From positions 1 to 64,000 of the forward strand of contig CASICK010000005.1 in assembly GCA_949373155.1 (NCBI GenBank): a stretch of DNA of 64,000 bases, in the 5' to 3' direction. Made by a program: the position numbers and the translations under genes. This document shows, one piece after another, positions 26,535 to 36,105 of the stretch. The stretch's first letter is position 1. The number at the start of each line of letters is the position of its first letter. The DNA comes from an uncultured Synechococcus sp. (GTDB taxonomy: Bacteria; Cyanobacteriota; Cyanobacteriia; PCC-6307; Cyanobiaceae). The notes under the pieces were generated by a model. It saw only the letters and a program-made list of their open reading frames with translations. It had not been told where the DNA came from and made no database searches.

Positions 26535-26568
26535 CCATCAACTGATACTCAGCCGATGGTGACACATT

Positions 26569-27240
26569 TCAGGCGCTTGTCAGGTCAACAAAACGAAAAG
26601 TCTGCTCACTAGCAGGAGAATCAGCGCAAGCATCCGTACGAATTGTGCGCTCGCTCAGCACCCAAGAGCCACCCGCAGAAACGGGAACAAAGGTGTCAGT
26701 AAAGCGATTCATTCCACCCCGCACCTCTCCGGTGGCTGGATCGGCGTATTGACTGGTGTACGAATGGCTGAGATAGCCATCTCCAGTGTCAGTGGTGCTT
26801 TCGGTATGAATGGTTACCACAGTTCCATGAATATGACGATGGACCATCGTCACAACATCATTTTTAATCCGGTACTTATCACCTTTACCCTTACCACCAA
26901 TAATGACTTCCAGGCCTTCATCGGTGCAATCACCGGCGGTAAATGTATTTTCAGAATGGGTCTGTTCGAATGTGCGACGCACACGATGGATGCAAACTTC
27001 CCACAACTGTGAAGCGAATGCCTTGTCAACTTCAACATCGGAGACCCCCTCAACCTTGGCTTTTAAATCAGCGCCAACACGAAAAGTTCCTTCAACAGAG
27101 CGATCACCTTGTAGCCAGATGCAGCGACCTGAATATCCAGAGAAACCTGGATCCCAGGTGTAACGGTTTTGATAAGCAGCACGAAAAGCATCCCGGCAAT
27201 CGCTGCCTGGAGCGATCACTGTCTTGGAGGTCGTGGTCAA
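26569..27240 (-). CDS. DUF3386 family protein
   Basis: 223 residues resembling the cyanobacterial DUF3386 family: CRDAFRAAYQNRYTWDPGF near the N-terminus, then a beta-rich core (KYRIKNDVVTMVHRHIHGT, HTESTTDTGDGYL) and a C-terminal segment WVLSERTIRTDACADSP. Function unknown. The frame starts at a TTG (27240); no ATG is available upstream, and a GTG eight codons further in is an alternative. It lies 26 bases after carB on the same strand. Confidence 0.7.
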   Translation of the reverse strand: MTTTSKTVIAPGSDCRDAFRAAYQNRYTWDPGFSGYSGRCIWLQGDRSVEGTFRVGADLKAKVEGVSDVEVDKAFASQLWEVCIHRVRRTFEQTHSENTFTAGDCTDEGLEVIIGGKGKGDKYRIKNDVVTMVHRHIHGTVVTIHTESTTDTGDGYLSHSYTSQYADPATGEVRGGMNRFTDTFVPVSAGGSWVLSERTIRTDACADSPASEQTFRFVDLTSA

Positions 27241-27266
27241 GAGATCGAAAGCAAGCTTTTAAAACC

Positions 27267-30200
27267 CTACTGGCCAGCAAGCGATGAATGGACGTCTTGC
27301 AGTGCATGGATCTCGATTGTTCGAGTTTGCAAGGCCTCAATAGCCTCAACTGCAGCACGGGCACCAGCCAGTGTGGTGAGGGTTGGAACGGAATAATCGA
27401 GAGCGGCCCGTCGCAAATAACGATCATCGTGAGCAGCTTGGCGTCCAATCGGAGTGTTAATCACCAGCTGCACACCCCCAGAGCGAATGAGGTCTTCGAT
27501 GTTGGGTCTTCCCTCATGCACCTTGAGAACAGACTCAACCTCCAACCCTTTCTCACGCAGTGCCGTAGCCGTTCCGGACGTAGCAATCAATTTGAAACCC
27601 AATCCGATCAGCTGGCTCGCCACAGGCACTAAGGCCGTCTTGTCGCGATCATGCGTGGAAAGAAAAACAGTTCCGGCCGTTGGAAGCGCTTCACCAGCCG
27701 CTAGTTCCGCCTTGGCAAAGGCCATGCCGAAATCGGATGCAGAACCCATCACTTCACCAGTTGAGCGCATCTCTGGCCCCAGAAGAGAATCGGCCCCAGG
27801 AAAACGGCGGAAGGGGAGAACCGCTTCTTTGACGGATTGCAAAGGAGGAACAGGCTCTGTGAGCAGACCAACCTGGCTCAACGTTTCACCCGCCATCAGA
27901 CGCGTTGCAAGGCGGGCCAAGGGAACACCGGTTGCTTTTGCCACAAAGGGAACAGTTCTAGAAGCACGAGGATTGGCTTCGATGATGAACACCTTTTCTT
28001 CCCCATCAACAGCCCGTTGGACCGCAAATTGCAAATTAATCAATCCTTGAACTTTTAATGTGGTCGCTAACGCCTCACTCCATTGCCGAATAAGGGATAA
28101 AGCATCTTTACTCAGGGAAATGGAAGGCAAACAACATGCTGAATCTCCGGAGTGAATTCCTGCAGGTTCGATGTGTTCCATTAAGCCACCAATCACAACC
28201 GTGCCCTCATGATCACAAAGGGCATCAACATCAACCTCAACAGCATTTTCTAGGTATTCATCAATGAGCACAGGATGATCTGGCTCAACTTGAACGGCTT
28301 CTTTCATATAGCGATTAAGCTCGACCTCGTCGTACACCACTTCCATGGCACGCCCTCCCAAGACGTAAGACGGACGAACAACAACGGGGTAGCCAACCTT
28401 GCCTGCGATCGATCGCGCTTCAATTTCACTTCGGGCGAGACCGTTGCGTGGTTGACGAATCTCCAGTTTCCGAAGAATGGCCTCAAACTGTTCTCGATCT
28501 TCTGCGAGATCAATTGATTCTGGTGAGGTTCCCCAAATCTGAGTCCCGGTGGAACGTCCTTTCGGAGTGGAGAGCCAATTCAAAAGAGGCAATGCAAGCT
28601 TGAGAGGTGTTTGCCCACCGAATTGAACAATCACTCCATTCGGCTGCTCTACCTCAATCACATTGAGCACATCCTCGAGTGTTAGGGGTTCGAAATAAAG
28701 ACGGTCACTGCTGTCGTAATCCGTAGAGACCGTCTCGGGGTTGCTGTTTAGCATCACCGTCGCAAAACCCTGATCCTGCGCCGAAAAAGAGGCATGGCAA
28801 CAACAGTAATCAAATTCAATACCTTGCCCAATTCGATTAGGTCCACCACCCAAAATCATCAACTTGGGTCTCGTTTCAGTGGCAACCTCAGTGGATGGAG
28901 CCATGGGTTGAAGTTGACCATCTGACTTCAAACGAAGAAGTGGCCGTTCATAGGTTGAGTAGTGATAAGGAGTGGAGGAAGCAAATTCAGCCGCACAGGT
29001 GTCGACCGTTTTGAAAACAGGAGTCACACCCAACTGATCTCTACGCTCTCGTACATTCAATTCTTTGCTATCAACAAACCAGGCGATTTGCCGATCTGAA
29101 TATCCCAAAACTTTAAGTTTGAAGAGCGTTGGCTCATCAAGCTCTTCCAGACTGCGCCCGTTCAAAAGCTCAGACTCTACATTAATTAATCCTCTTAACT
29201 TCGCAAGAAACCAAGGATCAATATGGCTTAATTCATGAATATGGGCATCAGTCATTCCTGACAACATGGCGCTGCGGACAGCCAAAATACGATCGGGAGA
29301 AGGCGTGCGTAATGAGCGTTCAAGATCGGTTTTGGAGCACGAAGGCTCCGGACGATCACCCCCCCAGCCAGACAGGCCAGTTTCCAGCGATCGCAATGCT
29401 TTCTGAAACGACTCTTCGAAACAACGACCGATGGCCATTGCCTCACCAACCGACTTCATCGCGGTGGTTAGAACAGCGGGAGATCCACGGAATTTTTCAA
29501 ACGCAAAACGAGGTACTTTCGTAACTACGTAGTCAATAGTGGGCTCAAAGCAGGCTGGTGTCTTTCCAGTGATGTCGTTGAGGATCTCATCGAGGGTGTA
29601 TCCAATGGCCAACCTCGCAGCGATCTTGGCAATGGGAAATCCAGTGGCCTTACTCGCCAAAGCAGAGGAGCGACTCACCCTTGGATTCATTTCAATCACC
29701 ACCACTTCGCCGTCAGCCGGATTGATGGCGAACTGGATATTGCTTCCACCCGTAGCCACACCGATTTCACGAATGATCGCGATCGATTGATCTCGAAGCC
29801 TTTGGTATTCCCGATCCGTGAGCGTTTGAGCCGGTGCAACGGTGATCGAGTCACCGGTATGGACCCCCATTGGATCAAGATTCTCAATGCTGCAAACAAT
29901 CACGACGTTGTCTGCCAAATCACGCATCACCTCAAGCTCAAACTCCTTCCAACCGAGCAGAGATTTCTCGATCAGGATCTGAGAGACAGGGCTGGCATCA
30001 AGGCCCGTCTTGCAAATGGCGCTGAACTCCTCGGGGTTGTAAGCGATCCCTCCACCACTTCCACCGAGCGTGAAGGCAGGTCGAATGATGCGTGGATAGC
30101 TGTTGATCGAGGCACCAACAGATTCAGCTTCTTCCAAATTGGAGGCGATTCCTGAAGGGCAAACATGAACGCCAATGCGCTCCATCGCCTGCTTGAAGAG

Positions 30201-30590
30201 TTTCCGGTCTTCCGCTTTTTGAATCGCTTTGAGATCAGCGCCGATCAGCTCAACACCAAAACGCTCCAACGTTCCATTTTCGGCAAGAACAACCGCCAGA
30301 TTGAGAGCGGTCTGCCCTCCCATCGTTGGGAGCAAGGCATCTGGCCGCTCCAGTTCAATCACTCGAGTGACGACGTCCGGGGTGAGCGGCTCGACGTAAG
30401 TGCGATCCGCCATCTCCGGATCCGTCATGATCGAGGCCGGATTTGAGTTGATCAAGATCACCTCATAGCCTTCTGCCCTCAGGGCTTTACAAGCCTGAGT
30501 TCCTGAGTAGTCGAACTCGCAGGCCTGTCCGATCACAATCGGTCCGGAACCCAACAGGAGGATGCGACGAAGATCGTTCCGCCTGGGCAT
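27267..30590 (-). CDS. carB: Carbamoyl-phosphate synthase large subunit
   Basis: CarB makes carbamoyl phosphate from bicarbonate, ammonia (from the CarA glutaminase) and two ATP, feeding arginine and pyrimidine synthesis. The 1107-residue protein has two homologous ATP-grasp halves: [20 protein letters not shown] and [12 protein letters not shown] in the first, [21 protein letters not shown] and [13 protein letters not shown] in the second, and a C-terminal MGS regulatory domain ([37 protein letters not shown]). Length is typical. It is a single gene here; carA is elsewhere. It is divergent from the DUF3318 operon. Confidence 0.98.
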   Translation of the reverse strand: MPRRNDLRRILLLGSGPIVIGQACEFDYSGTQACKALRAEGYEVILINSNPASIMTDPEMADRTYVEPLTPDVVTRVIELERPDALLPTMGGQTALNLAVVLAENGTLERFGVELIGADLKAIQKAEDRKLFKQAMERIGVHVCPSGIASNLEEAESVGASINSYPRIIRPAFTLGGSGGGIAYNPEEFSAICKTGLDASPVSQILIEKSLLGWKEFELEVMRDLADNVVIVCSIENLDPMGVHTGDSITVAPAQTLTDREYQRLRDQSIAIIREIGVATGGSNIQFAINPADGEVVVIEMNPRVSRSSALASKATGFPIAKIAARLAIGYTLDEILNDITGKTPACFEPTIDYVVTKVPRFAFEKFRGSPAVLTTAMKSVGEAMAIGRCFEESFQKALRSLETGLSGWGGDRPEPSCSKTDLERSLRTPSPDRILAVRSAMLSGMTDAHIHELSHIDPWFLAKLRGLINVESELLNGRSLEELDEPTLFKLKVLGYSDRQIAWFVDSKELNVRERRDQLGVTPVFKTVDTCAAEFASSTPYHYSTYERPLLRLKSDGQLQPMAPSTEVATETRPKLMILGGGPNRIGQGIEFDYCCCHASFSAQDQGFATVMLNSNPETVSTDYDSSDRLYFEPLTLEDVLNVIEVEQPNGVIVQFGGQTPLKLALPLLNWLSTPKGRSTGTQIWGTSPESIDLAEDREQFEAILRKLEIRQPRNGLARSEIEARSIAGKVGYPVVVRPSYVLGGRAMEVVYDEVELNRYMKEAVQVEPDHPVLIDEYLENAVEVDVDALCDHEGTVVIGGLMEHIEPAGIHSGDSACCLPSISLSKDALSLIRQWSEALATTLKVQGLINLQFAVQRAVDGEEKVFIIEANPRASRTVPFVAKATGVPLARLATRLMAGETLSQVGLLTEPVPPLQSVKEAVLPFRRFPGADSLLGPEMRSTGEVMGSASDFGMAFAKAELAAGEALPTAGTVFLSTHDRDKTALVPVASQLIGLGFKLIATSGTATALREKGLEVESVLKVHEGRPNIEDLIRSGGVQLVINTPIGRQAAHDDRYLRRAALDYSVPTLTTLAGARAAVEAIEALQTRTIEIHALQDVHSSLAGQ

Positions 30591-30709
30591 GGGCCTTCAA
30601 TACAGCCAAACCTGCCAATACTCCCATGTGGAGCCCTTGAAAGATTTCATAAGCAACCTTTCGGCTCCGTTGGTCGCTAGCTTTGGTTGAAAGGAGTCCT
30701 TAATCCACC

Positions 30710-31345
30710 ATGAGTGAGCTCCAGCGACTGAAAGGGTTGCTGCCACCAGAGATGCAGAGCTGGGTGTTCGTGGAAGCTGCTGCTGCTGTGGAACCTGCTT
30801 TGATCACTCTTGAAGAGATCGGCAGAGATGAAGTCGAGATTCAGGTGGATCTTGATCTTTGGGACAGCTTTGCTCTTGATCACAGAAACCTGCTGTTTTG
30901 GCACGAGGTCGGTCGGATCCAAAACGACACGATCCCTAGAGATGGGTGGGAAATGGCTGCTCTAGCCATTGGTCTGGGCGGTGCGATTGGTGAGCTTTGG
31001 GTCCAAGACGGTCTGCTGTTGTTTATGGCACTTGGCTTGTCTGGGTTTGCTGGCTATCGCCTCTATCTCAAAAACAATGCCGAGAAGCGTCTTCGTGATG
31101 CGATTTCAGCCGATGAGCGGGCCATTGATCTGGCATGCCGCTTTGGCTATAGCGTTCCGAACTCATACAAAAGCTTGGGTGGCGCTCTGAAAGAGTTGGT
31201 GGAACAGACACGCAAAAAGAAAAAGAGGAGCTTTTACGAAGACCGGCTTGAGGCATTACGCAAAAGTGCAGGTAAAGCAAGGGCAGAGATGGCTCAGCAA
31301 CAGGGCTCCAATCAATCCGTTACCAGCGAGAACGTTTATGGATAG
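30710..31345 (+). CDS. DUF3318 family protein
   Basis: 211 residues matching the cyanobacterial DUF3318 pattern: LQRLKGLLPPEMQSWVFVEA, DLWDSFALDHRNLLFWHEVGRIQ, a hydrophobic hairpin (about 87-120, MAALAIGLGGAIGELWVQDG then LLLFMALGLSGFAGY) and a basic helical tail. H-E in LFWHEVGRI resembles a metalloprotease helix but the full HExxH is absent. It opens an operon with rsfS, overlapping it by eight bases. Confidence 0.78.
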   Translation: MSELQRLKGLLPPEMQSWVFVEAAAAVEPALITLEEIGRDEVEIQVDLDLWDSFALDHRNLLFWHEVGRIQNDTIPRDGWEMAALAIGLGGAIGELWVQDGLLLFMALGLSGFAGYRLYLKNNAEKRLRDAISADERAIDLACRFGYSVPNSYKSLGGALKELVEQTRKKKKRSFYEDRLEALRKSAGKARAEMAQQQGSNQSVTSENVYG

Positions 31346-31706
31346 TGAACAGTTGGCTGAGCTTGCAGCGGATGCTTGTGACGATCGCAAGGGTGTAGAT
31401 ATTCAGCTAATTCGGGTCGATGAAGTCTCAAGCCTTGCCGATTGGTTGGTGATTGCAGGAGGTCAGAGCGACGTTCAGGTCAAGGCAATGGCCCGATCGG
31501 TTGAAGACCGTCTGGAAGAAGAAGCCCAACGACTCCCCTTACGCAAAGAAGGGATGAACGAGGGGCGCTGGGCCCTGCTCGATTACGGCGAATTGATCGT
31601 GCACATATTGCAATCGCACGAGCGGAGTTATTACGACTTGGAATCGTTCTGGAGTCACGGTGAACGCCGTCCCCATCTGGCGACCGAGACATCCGTAGGC
31701 CTCTGA
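31338..31706 (+). CDS. rsfS: Ribosome silencing factor
   Basis: RsfS (Iojap/DUF143) binds L14 and prevents 50S-30S joining in starvation. The 122-residue protein shows the family blocks DRKGVDIQLIRVDEVSSLADW, VIAGGQSDVQVKAMARSVED and WALLDYGELIVHILQ ending in YYDLESFW. The ATG at 31338 was chosen; the longer frame from 31248 overlaps DUF3318. Its start overlaps the DUF3318 stop, and CGLD27 follows after 11 bases. Confidence 0.95.
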   Translation: MDSEQLAELAADACDDRKGVDIQLIRVDEVSSLADWLVIAGGQSDVQVKAMARSVEDRLEEEAQRLPLRKEGMNEGRWALLDYGELIVHILQSHERSYYDLESFWSHGERRPHLATETSVGL

Positions 31707-31717
31707 CATCTGTTCAT

Positions 31718-32212
31718 ATGGCTGCGACAATCTCCTGTCCTGTTCCTCCCGATCAACGTCCTCAGGAAGAGTTCACCCAGCTGAGCCAATCGTGGTTTTT
31801 TGCCTGGCCGCGTCATCGACAAATCGATTTAGACAAGGCATTGCTTTTGAGTTGGCTTCTGATCGTTCCTCTCACCGTGCTGATTGCTAGCGGTAGTTGG
31901 AGCTTGAGACATGATCCAATTCGACTTGTGCTGGCAGGTGCTGTTTCGGGGCTTGTTTTACCCATGTTGTTATTGGTACGCCAATGGCTGGGTTGGAGCT
32001 ACGTCCACAAACGTCTTCTTTCTGAGCGCGTGGAATACGAAGAATCCGGTTGGTATGACGGGCAAGTCTGGGAAAAACCTTTGTCTTGGCGCGAGCGAGA
32101 CCTGCTGCTTGCCCAACATGAAGTGCGCCCGATCCTTGGACGACTTGGAAGAGCCATGGCCACAACAACGGGGCTGATTCTTGGTGGCGCCAGCCTCTGT
32201 CAGGCTCTCTAA
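31718..32212 (+). CDS. CGLD27/DUF1230 family membrane protein
   Basis: 164 residues with two membrane helices (about 45-62, LLSWLLIVPLTVLIASG, and 72-92, LVLAGAVSGLVLPMLLLVR), then the conserved block WSYVHKRLLSERVEYEESGWYDGQVWEKP. This is the DUF1230 (CGLD27) family shared by cyanobacteria and plastids; plant members are linked to iron homeostasis or chloroplast function. It follows rsfS in the same operon; asparaginase follows 33 bases later. Confidence 0.85.
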   Translation: MAATISCPVPPDQRPQEEFTQLSQSWFFAWPRHRQIDLDKALLLSWLLIVPLTVLIASGSWSLRHDPIRLVLAGAVSGLVLPMLLLVRQWLGWSYVHKRLLSERVEYEESGWYDGQVWEKPLSWRERDLLLAQHEVRPILGRLGRAMATTTGLILGGASLCQAL

Positions 32213-32245
32213 TTTCTCTGATATTCCTTCGCTAACACTCCCTCT

Positions 32246-33217
32246 ATGACACTTCCTCCTGGCTACGGCAGATCGTCCAGAAATTCAGGCTGTCCCGCTT
32301 TTGAGGTTGTGCTGAAAAGAGGCTCATCGGTGGAATCAATCCATCGAGTGCATGCCGTTGTCTGTGATTCAAAAGGAAGAATCCTGATGAAGGCTGGACG
32401 GGCTGATTATGAAACCTTTGTGAGGTCAGCACTCAAGCCATTTCAAGCCTTGCCTGCCCTCAGCAGCGGCGCCTCTGGAAGCTATGACTTTGGCGATCGA
32501 GGTTTGGCGATTAGTTGCGCCTCCCATGCCGGAACGGCTGAGCATGCCAGGGAAGCATTCCGACTGCTTTGGAACGCCCAACTGGAAACGGACTCTCTCC
32601 AGTGCCCAATTCCGGAATGGGGTCACAGTCCTCTGGAGCACAATTGCTCCGGAAAACATGCTGCATTCCTGGCCACATCGCGAAAGATGGGGTGGCCTTT
32701 GGAGAGCTACCTCCAGGGTGATCATCCACTGCAGAAAGAGATCAATCGACGCGTCGGAGAATTCCTCGGACTTCCTGCTGAGGAATTAGTCGCAGAGCGC
32801 GATGACTGCGGTGCGCCCACCCTGCTTTTGCAACTGTCCCAGATGGCCTTGCTCTATGCCCATCTCGGCTCTTCAACCCATGCTGAGCTGGAGCAAATCA
32901 GCAGAGCCATGCTCGCCCACCCCAAGCTTGTTGCTGGAGAAGGCCGCTTCGACACCGAGCTCATGTCCCGTTCTCATAAGCAGGTGATCAGCAAAGGTGG
33001 CGCCGAAGGCGTTCAGTGTCTCAGCAGAACAGGAGATGGCTTAGGAGTGGCGATCAAGGTGGAAGATGGCTCTCGCCGTGCCAAGCAGGCTGTAGCACTC
33101 CATCTACTGCGACAACTTGATTGGATTACTCAGGGGAGCTTGGACGAACTGGAAGACAAGATGTTGATCATCGGTCCAGGAGTCCGACTCGAAGTGAATG
33201 GAGAACTGCGAGGGTGA
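32246..33217 (+). CDS. Asparaginase II family protein
   Basis: Hydrolyses asparagine to aspartate and ammonia. The 323-residue sequence shows family landmarks: FVRSALKPFQALP, ISCASHAGTAEHA, HNCSGKHAAFLAT, ERDDCGAPTLLLQLSQMA and AHPKLVAGEGRFDTELM. This is the thermolabile-type asparaginase II family (Pfam Asparaginase_II), not the type I/II threonine-nucleophile enzymes. It ends the DUF3318-rsfS-CGLD27 cluster and is followed by tRNA-Met. Confidence 0.85.
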   Translation: MTLPPGYGRSSRNSGCPAFEVVLKRGSSVESIHRVHAVVCDSKGRILMKAGRADYETFVRSALKPFQALPALSSGASGSYDFGDRGLAISCASHAGTAEHAREAFRLLWNAQLETDSLQCPIPEWGHSPLEHNCSGKHAAFLATSRKMGWPLESYLQGDHPLQKEINRRVGEFLGLPAEELVAERDDCGAPTLLLQLSQMALLYAHLGSSTHAELEQISRAMLAHPKLVAGEGRFDTELMSRSHKQVISKGGAEGVQCLSRTGDGLGVAIKVEDGSRRAKQAVALHLLRQLDWITQGSLDELEDKMLIIGPGVRLEVNGELRG

Positions 33218-33270
33218 ACGCTCACAATTCCTGTGCGTGCGAACCCCAAGTTGTATAGTTTTCAAGTCGA

Positions 33271-33347
<77 letters not shown>

Positions 33348-33351
33348 AATC

Positions 33352-33380
33352 AAAAACCCCCTCTTTAAGAGGGGGTTTTT
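33352..33380 (+). terminator. Rho-independent terminator after tRNA-Met
   Basis: A long near-perfect hairpin: AAAAACCCCCTCTT pairs with AAGAGGGGGTTTTT across a minimal loop, followed by A/T-rich DNA. The GC core with a T-run on the plus strand is a canonical intrinsic terminator; the A-run on the left lets it work in both directions. Confidence 0.9.
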
Positions 33381-33808
33381 AATGACTAAGACTCGAAGCC
33401 TTTTAAGAGTCGAAGAATCGCGGAATTCTTGGAATTTAGCCCAAACTACGAATTCTAATACTTAAAAAAAGAATTAAAAGCAATATTTTTCTCAAAAAGT
33501 ACAACTCATGAACAAGATCTTCCTTGAAAAATAGCAAGCTGTTGCCTTCGCTTTTTCACAATTTGTCGAGAAAATGAGCTGATTAGTCAAATACGAATGT
33601 TCCCAAGTGGGGAACCCTGCACACCAAAGATTAAGCCTGAAAGAAGCTTGAGCGATCGAATCGAAATATCTCTATCAAGACCAACCGATTGCAACCCTCA
33701 AACCATCTCTTTTCAATCAGCTACTCGAAGCATCTGGCAAAGGACATCCACTCAGATCAAAACATCAGTGGGCAAAGAGGGAAACTAAGTACAGGTCATC
33801 CTTGAGCT
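33381..33808. other. AT-rich spacer before the GMC oxidoreductase gene
   Basis: About 430 bases, AT-rich to about 33600. A weak frame (33597-33788) has no coding character. No tRNA, repeat or operator-like palindrome could be supported; the promoter for the next gene is presumably here. Confidence 0.4.
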
Positions 33809-35467
33809 GTGCCGCTGAAACCCTTCGAAGCCATCGTGATCGGTTCAGGTGCAACCGGTGGTGTGGCCGCCCAAACGCTTGCTGAAGCAGGAGTTCGCGT
33901 TTTGGTGGTGGAAACAGGCCCCGACCTGAGCGCTCAAGAAGCTCTGGGAAGCGAACCGATCAACAGCATGCGCCGCGTTCGTGGCCTTCTCAGCGGTCAA
34001 CACCGAAACCAGGCTCAGCATCCCGGCTATTGGAAACACAATCCACTTCTTTATGCCGATGAGCGGCGCTATCCCTACTCCACTCCAAAAGATCAACCTT
34101 TTCTCTGGACACAAGGGCGCCAAGTTGGGGGCAGGAGTTTGACCTGGGGTGGAATCACCCTGCGACTCTCTGATCTGGAATTTAAGGCTGCAGAGCGTGA
34201 TGGCCACGGACACTCCTGGCCTATTTGCCATCAAGATTTAGATCCGCATTATTCCGCTCTGGAACGGCAATTTGCCGTTCATGGGAACAGGGATGGACTC
34301 GCGCAACTCCCAGATGGTTGCACCACCGCGGCGCTGAGTTTCACCCCAGAAGAGCAACAGCTGGCTGCTGACCTCCAGGGCTCGGCAGACATCGAGATGA
34401 TTCACTCACGCGGTTTTTCAGTGCATCAACCATCCGCAGAGTGTCCATGGCCACCATCGAGCAGTCCTGGCAGCAGTCTCAAAACGGCACTCTCCACAGG
34501 ACGCGTGGAGGTGCTGTCAGGGCACCTGGCAGAACGCCTACTGATGAACCGCGATCAAAGTCGCGCTCGAGGCGTCGTTGTCATCAATCAAGGCAACGGG
34601 CAGAGAATCGAGCTGGAGGCACCGTTGGTGGTTCTCTGTGCTTCAACCATCGCCTCCCTGAGATTTCTATTGCTCTCAGAACGCTCAGCAACGGAAGGAG
34701 GCTTTCAAGATCCCTCAGCAAGCCTCGGGCGTCACTTGATGGATCACGTTTCAACGTGCCGCTTCTTTCAAATACCAAGCAGGAGTGGACGTCAATCACT
34801 CCAAGATCTAGACCCCACCAGCCAGTTGTCAGGAGCCGGAAGTTTTTTCCTTCCCTTTGGAAGTCTTCCACCACAACGCACTGGGGCGATCCCATTTTTA
34901 AGGGGATATGGACTTTGGGGCGCGATCAATCGCTTTGATCCACCGTGGTGGTTAAAAAGAAATGCCGACTGCCGTTTGGGTTTTCTGATTGGTCATGGGG
35001 AAGTTCTTCCCTCCGCTCAGAACAGGGTCACCTTGTCGGAAACAGTGGATCGCTGGGGAGTTCCCATCCCCCATATCAGCTGCCAATGGGGAGCGAACGA
35101 AGCAGCGATGGTGGCTCACATGCACTCGATGATGGCTGAGGCCATTGCCCTAGGGGGAGGGGAGATACAACCCCTCACCGATCTGGTCAAGATGCCTCTG
35201 ATCGAACCCATTGTCGGCAACATGGAAGCGATGAAAGCGGGTGCGCCTCCGCCTGGCTACTACGTGCATGAGCTGGGTGGAGCTCCTATGGGTAACGATG
35301 AAAACAACAGCGTTGTGGATGCCTGGAATCGCCTCTGGCGCTGTCCAAACGTGTTGGTCGTTGATGGCTCATGTTGGACCACTTCAGCGTGGCAAAGTCC
35401 AACCTTGACGATGATGGCAATTACGCGGAGAGCTTGCCTGAAGGCGCTCCGACCTGAGAACGCGTAA
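33809..35467 (+). CDS. GMC-family oxidoreductase
   Basis: 552 residues with an N-terminal dinucleotide-binding motif (AIVIGSGATGGVAAQTLAEAG), the segment QGRQVGGRSLTWGGITLRLS typical of GMC flavoproteins, and a C-terminal part with HELGGAPMG and NVLVVDGSCWTTSAWQSPTLTMMAI, where the FAD and active-site histidine usually lie. GMC enzymes oxidise alcohols or sugars; substrate unknown. The start is a GTG at 33809. It overlaps DUF2811 by 47 bases at the 3' end. Confidence 0.85.
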   Translation: MPLKPFEAIVIGSGATGGVAAQTLAEAGVRVLVVETGPDLSAQEALGSEPINSMRRVRGLLSGQHRNQAQHPGYWKHNPLLYADERRYPYSTPKDQPFLWTQGRQVGGRSLTWGGITLRLSDLEFKAAERDGHGHSWPICHQDLDPHYSALERQFAVHGNRDGLAQLPDGCTTAALSFTPEEQQLAADLQGSADIEMIHSRGFSVHQPSAECPWPPSSSPGSSLKTALSTGRVEVLSGHLAERLLMNRDQSRARGVVVINQGNGQRIELEAPLVVLCASTIASLRFLLLSERSATEGGFQDPSASLGRHLMDHVSTCRFFQIPSRSGRQSLQDLDPTSQLSGAGSFFLPFGSLPPQRTGAIPFLRGYGLWGAINRFDPPWWLKRNADCRLGFLIGHGEVLPSAQNRVTLSETVDRWGVPIPHISCQWGANEAAMVAHMHSMMAEAIALGGGEIQPLTDLVKMPLIEPIVGNMEAMKAGAPPPGYYVHELGGAPMGNDENNSVVDAWNRLWRCPNVLVVDGSCWTTSAWQSPTLTMMAITRRACLKALRPENA

Positions 35468-35711
35468 AAAGATCGTCGAGATAACGCTCAGTGACGGCTC
35501 GATCAGTACAACCATTCTGGACTAAAAATTGAGCAATTGCAGAACTAAGTAGTTGATATTGATCCCAAGAAGGATTTAATCCAATGAAATCTTTCATTCC
35601 GAGATAAAGGACTTCAGGAATTTCCGCTTCCATGCTCACTAGTGAAATTCCAACATCACTGATTGATTCAGGGACAGGAATATCACAATGTTCAAAGTGA
35701 AATCGATTCAT
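35421..35711 (-). CDS. DUF2811 family protein
   Basis: About 96 residues. The family region is SLVSMEAEIPEVLYLGMKDF followed by WDQYQLLSSAIAQFLVQNG and a C-terminal YLDDLFTRS. DUF2811 is a small cyanobacterial domain of unknown function. The ATG at 35711 was chosen; the in-frame start at 35744 adds unconserved residues. It is convergent with the GMC gene and overlaps it. Confidence 0.65.
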   Translation of the reverse strand: MNRFHFEHCDIPVPESISDVGISLVSMEAEIPEVLYLGMKDFIGLNPSWDQYQLLSSAIAQFLVQNGCTDRAVTERYLDDLFTRSQVGAPSGKLSA

Positions 35712-36105
35712 GGAGTGGGGGAAATCCTCAGAGGGGCATGACACCTACAAAGACACATGGAGGGGGTAGCCGTCAAAGCCGAAGCAATCGGGTCGACCAG
35801 AGAGAAGCCCTGATGAGAATCTATCCAGCCCAAGGGTTTTCGAAGATCATGGAGCGGGTTTTTCAAACCGAGCACTGCTTTCAAGACGGTGTCAAGTTCA
35901 ATTGAAGCCAAATCCGGAAAACCACAGACCCTGAGCAACGAGCCACGATCTCGTCCAAAAGCCCGTGGAAAACGCCGCTATTTCTGTGGAAAAAGAACGA
36001 ACAATAAGCTTGATCGTTAATTGATAAGCCTCGCTAATGACTTCAAGTCTCTTTGGACTTGCATGAGACGAATTCATCAAGAAACCGAGTGACAGAGACA
36101 GTTCT
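35712..36105. other. Spacer with doubtful small frames
   Basis: Between DUF2811 and the CbiX gene. A minus-strand frame at 35898-36122 (74 codons) follows the CbiX gene and overlaps its stop by 17 bases, and another at 35708-35938 overlaps it; neither shows a recognisable motif. I list the region as probably non-coding. Confidence 0.4.
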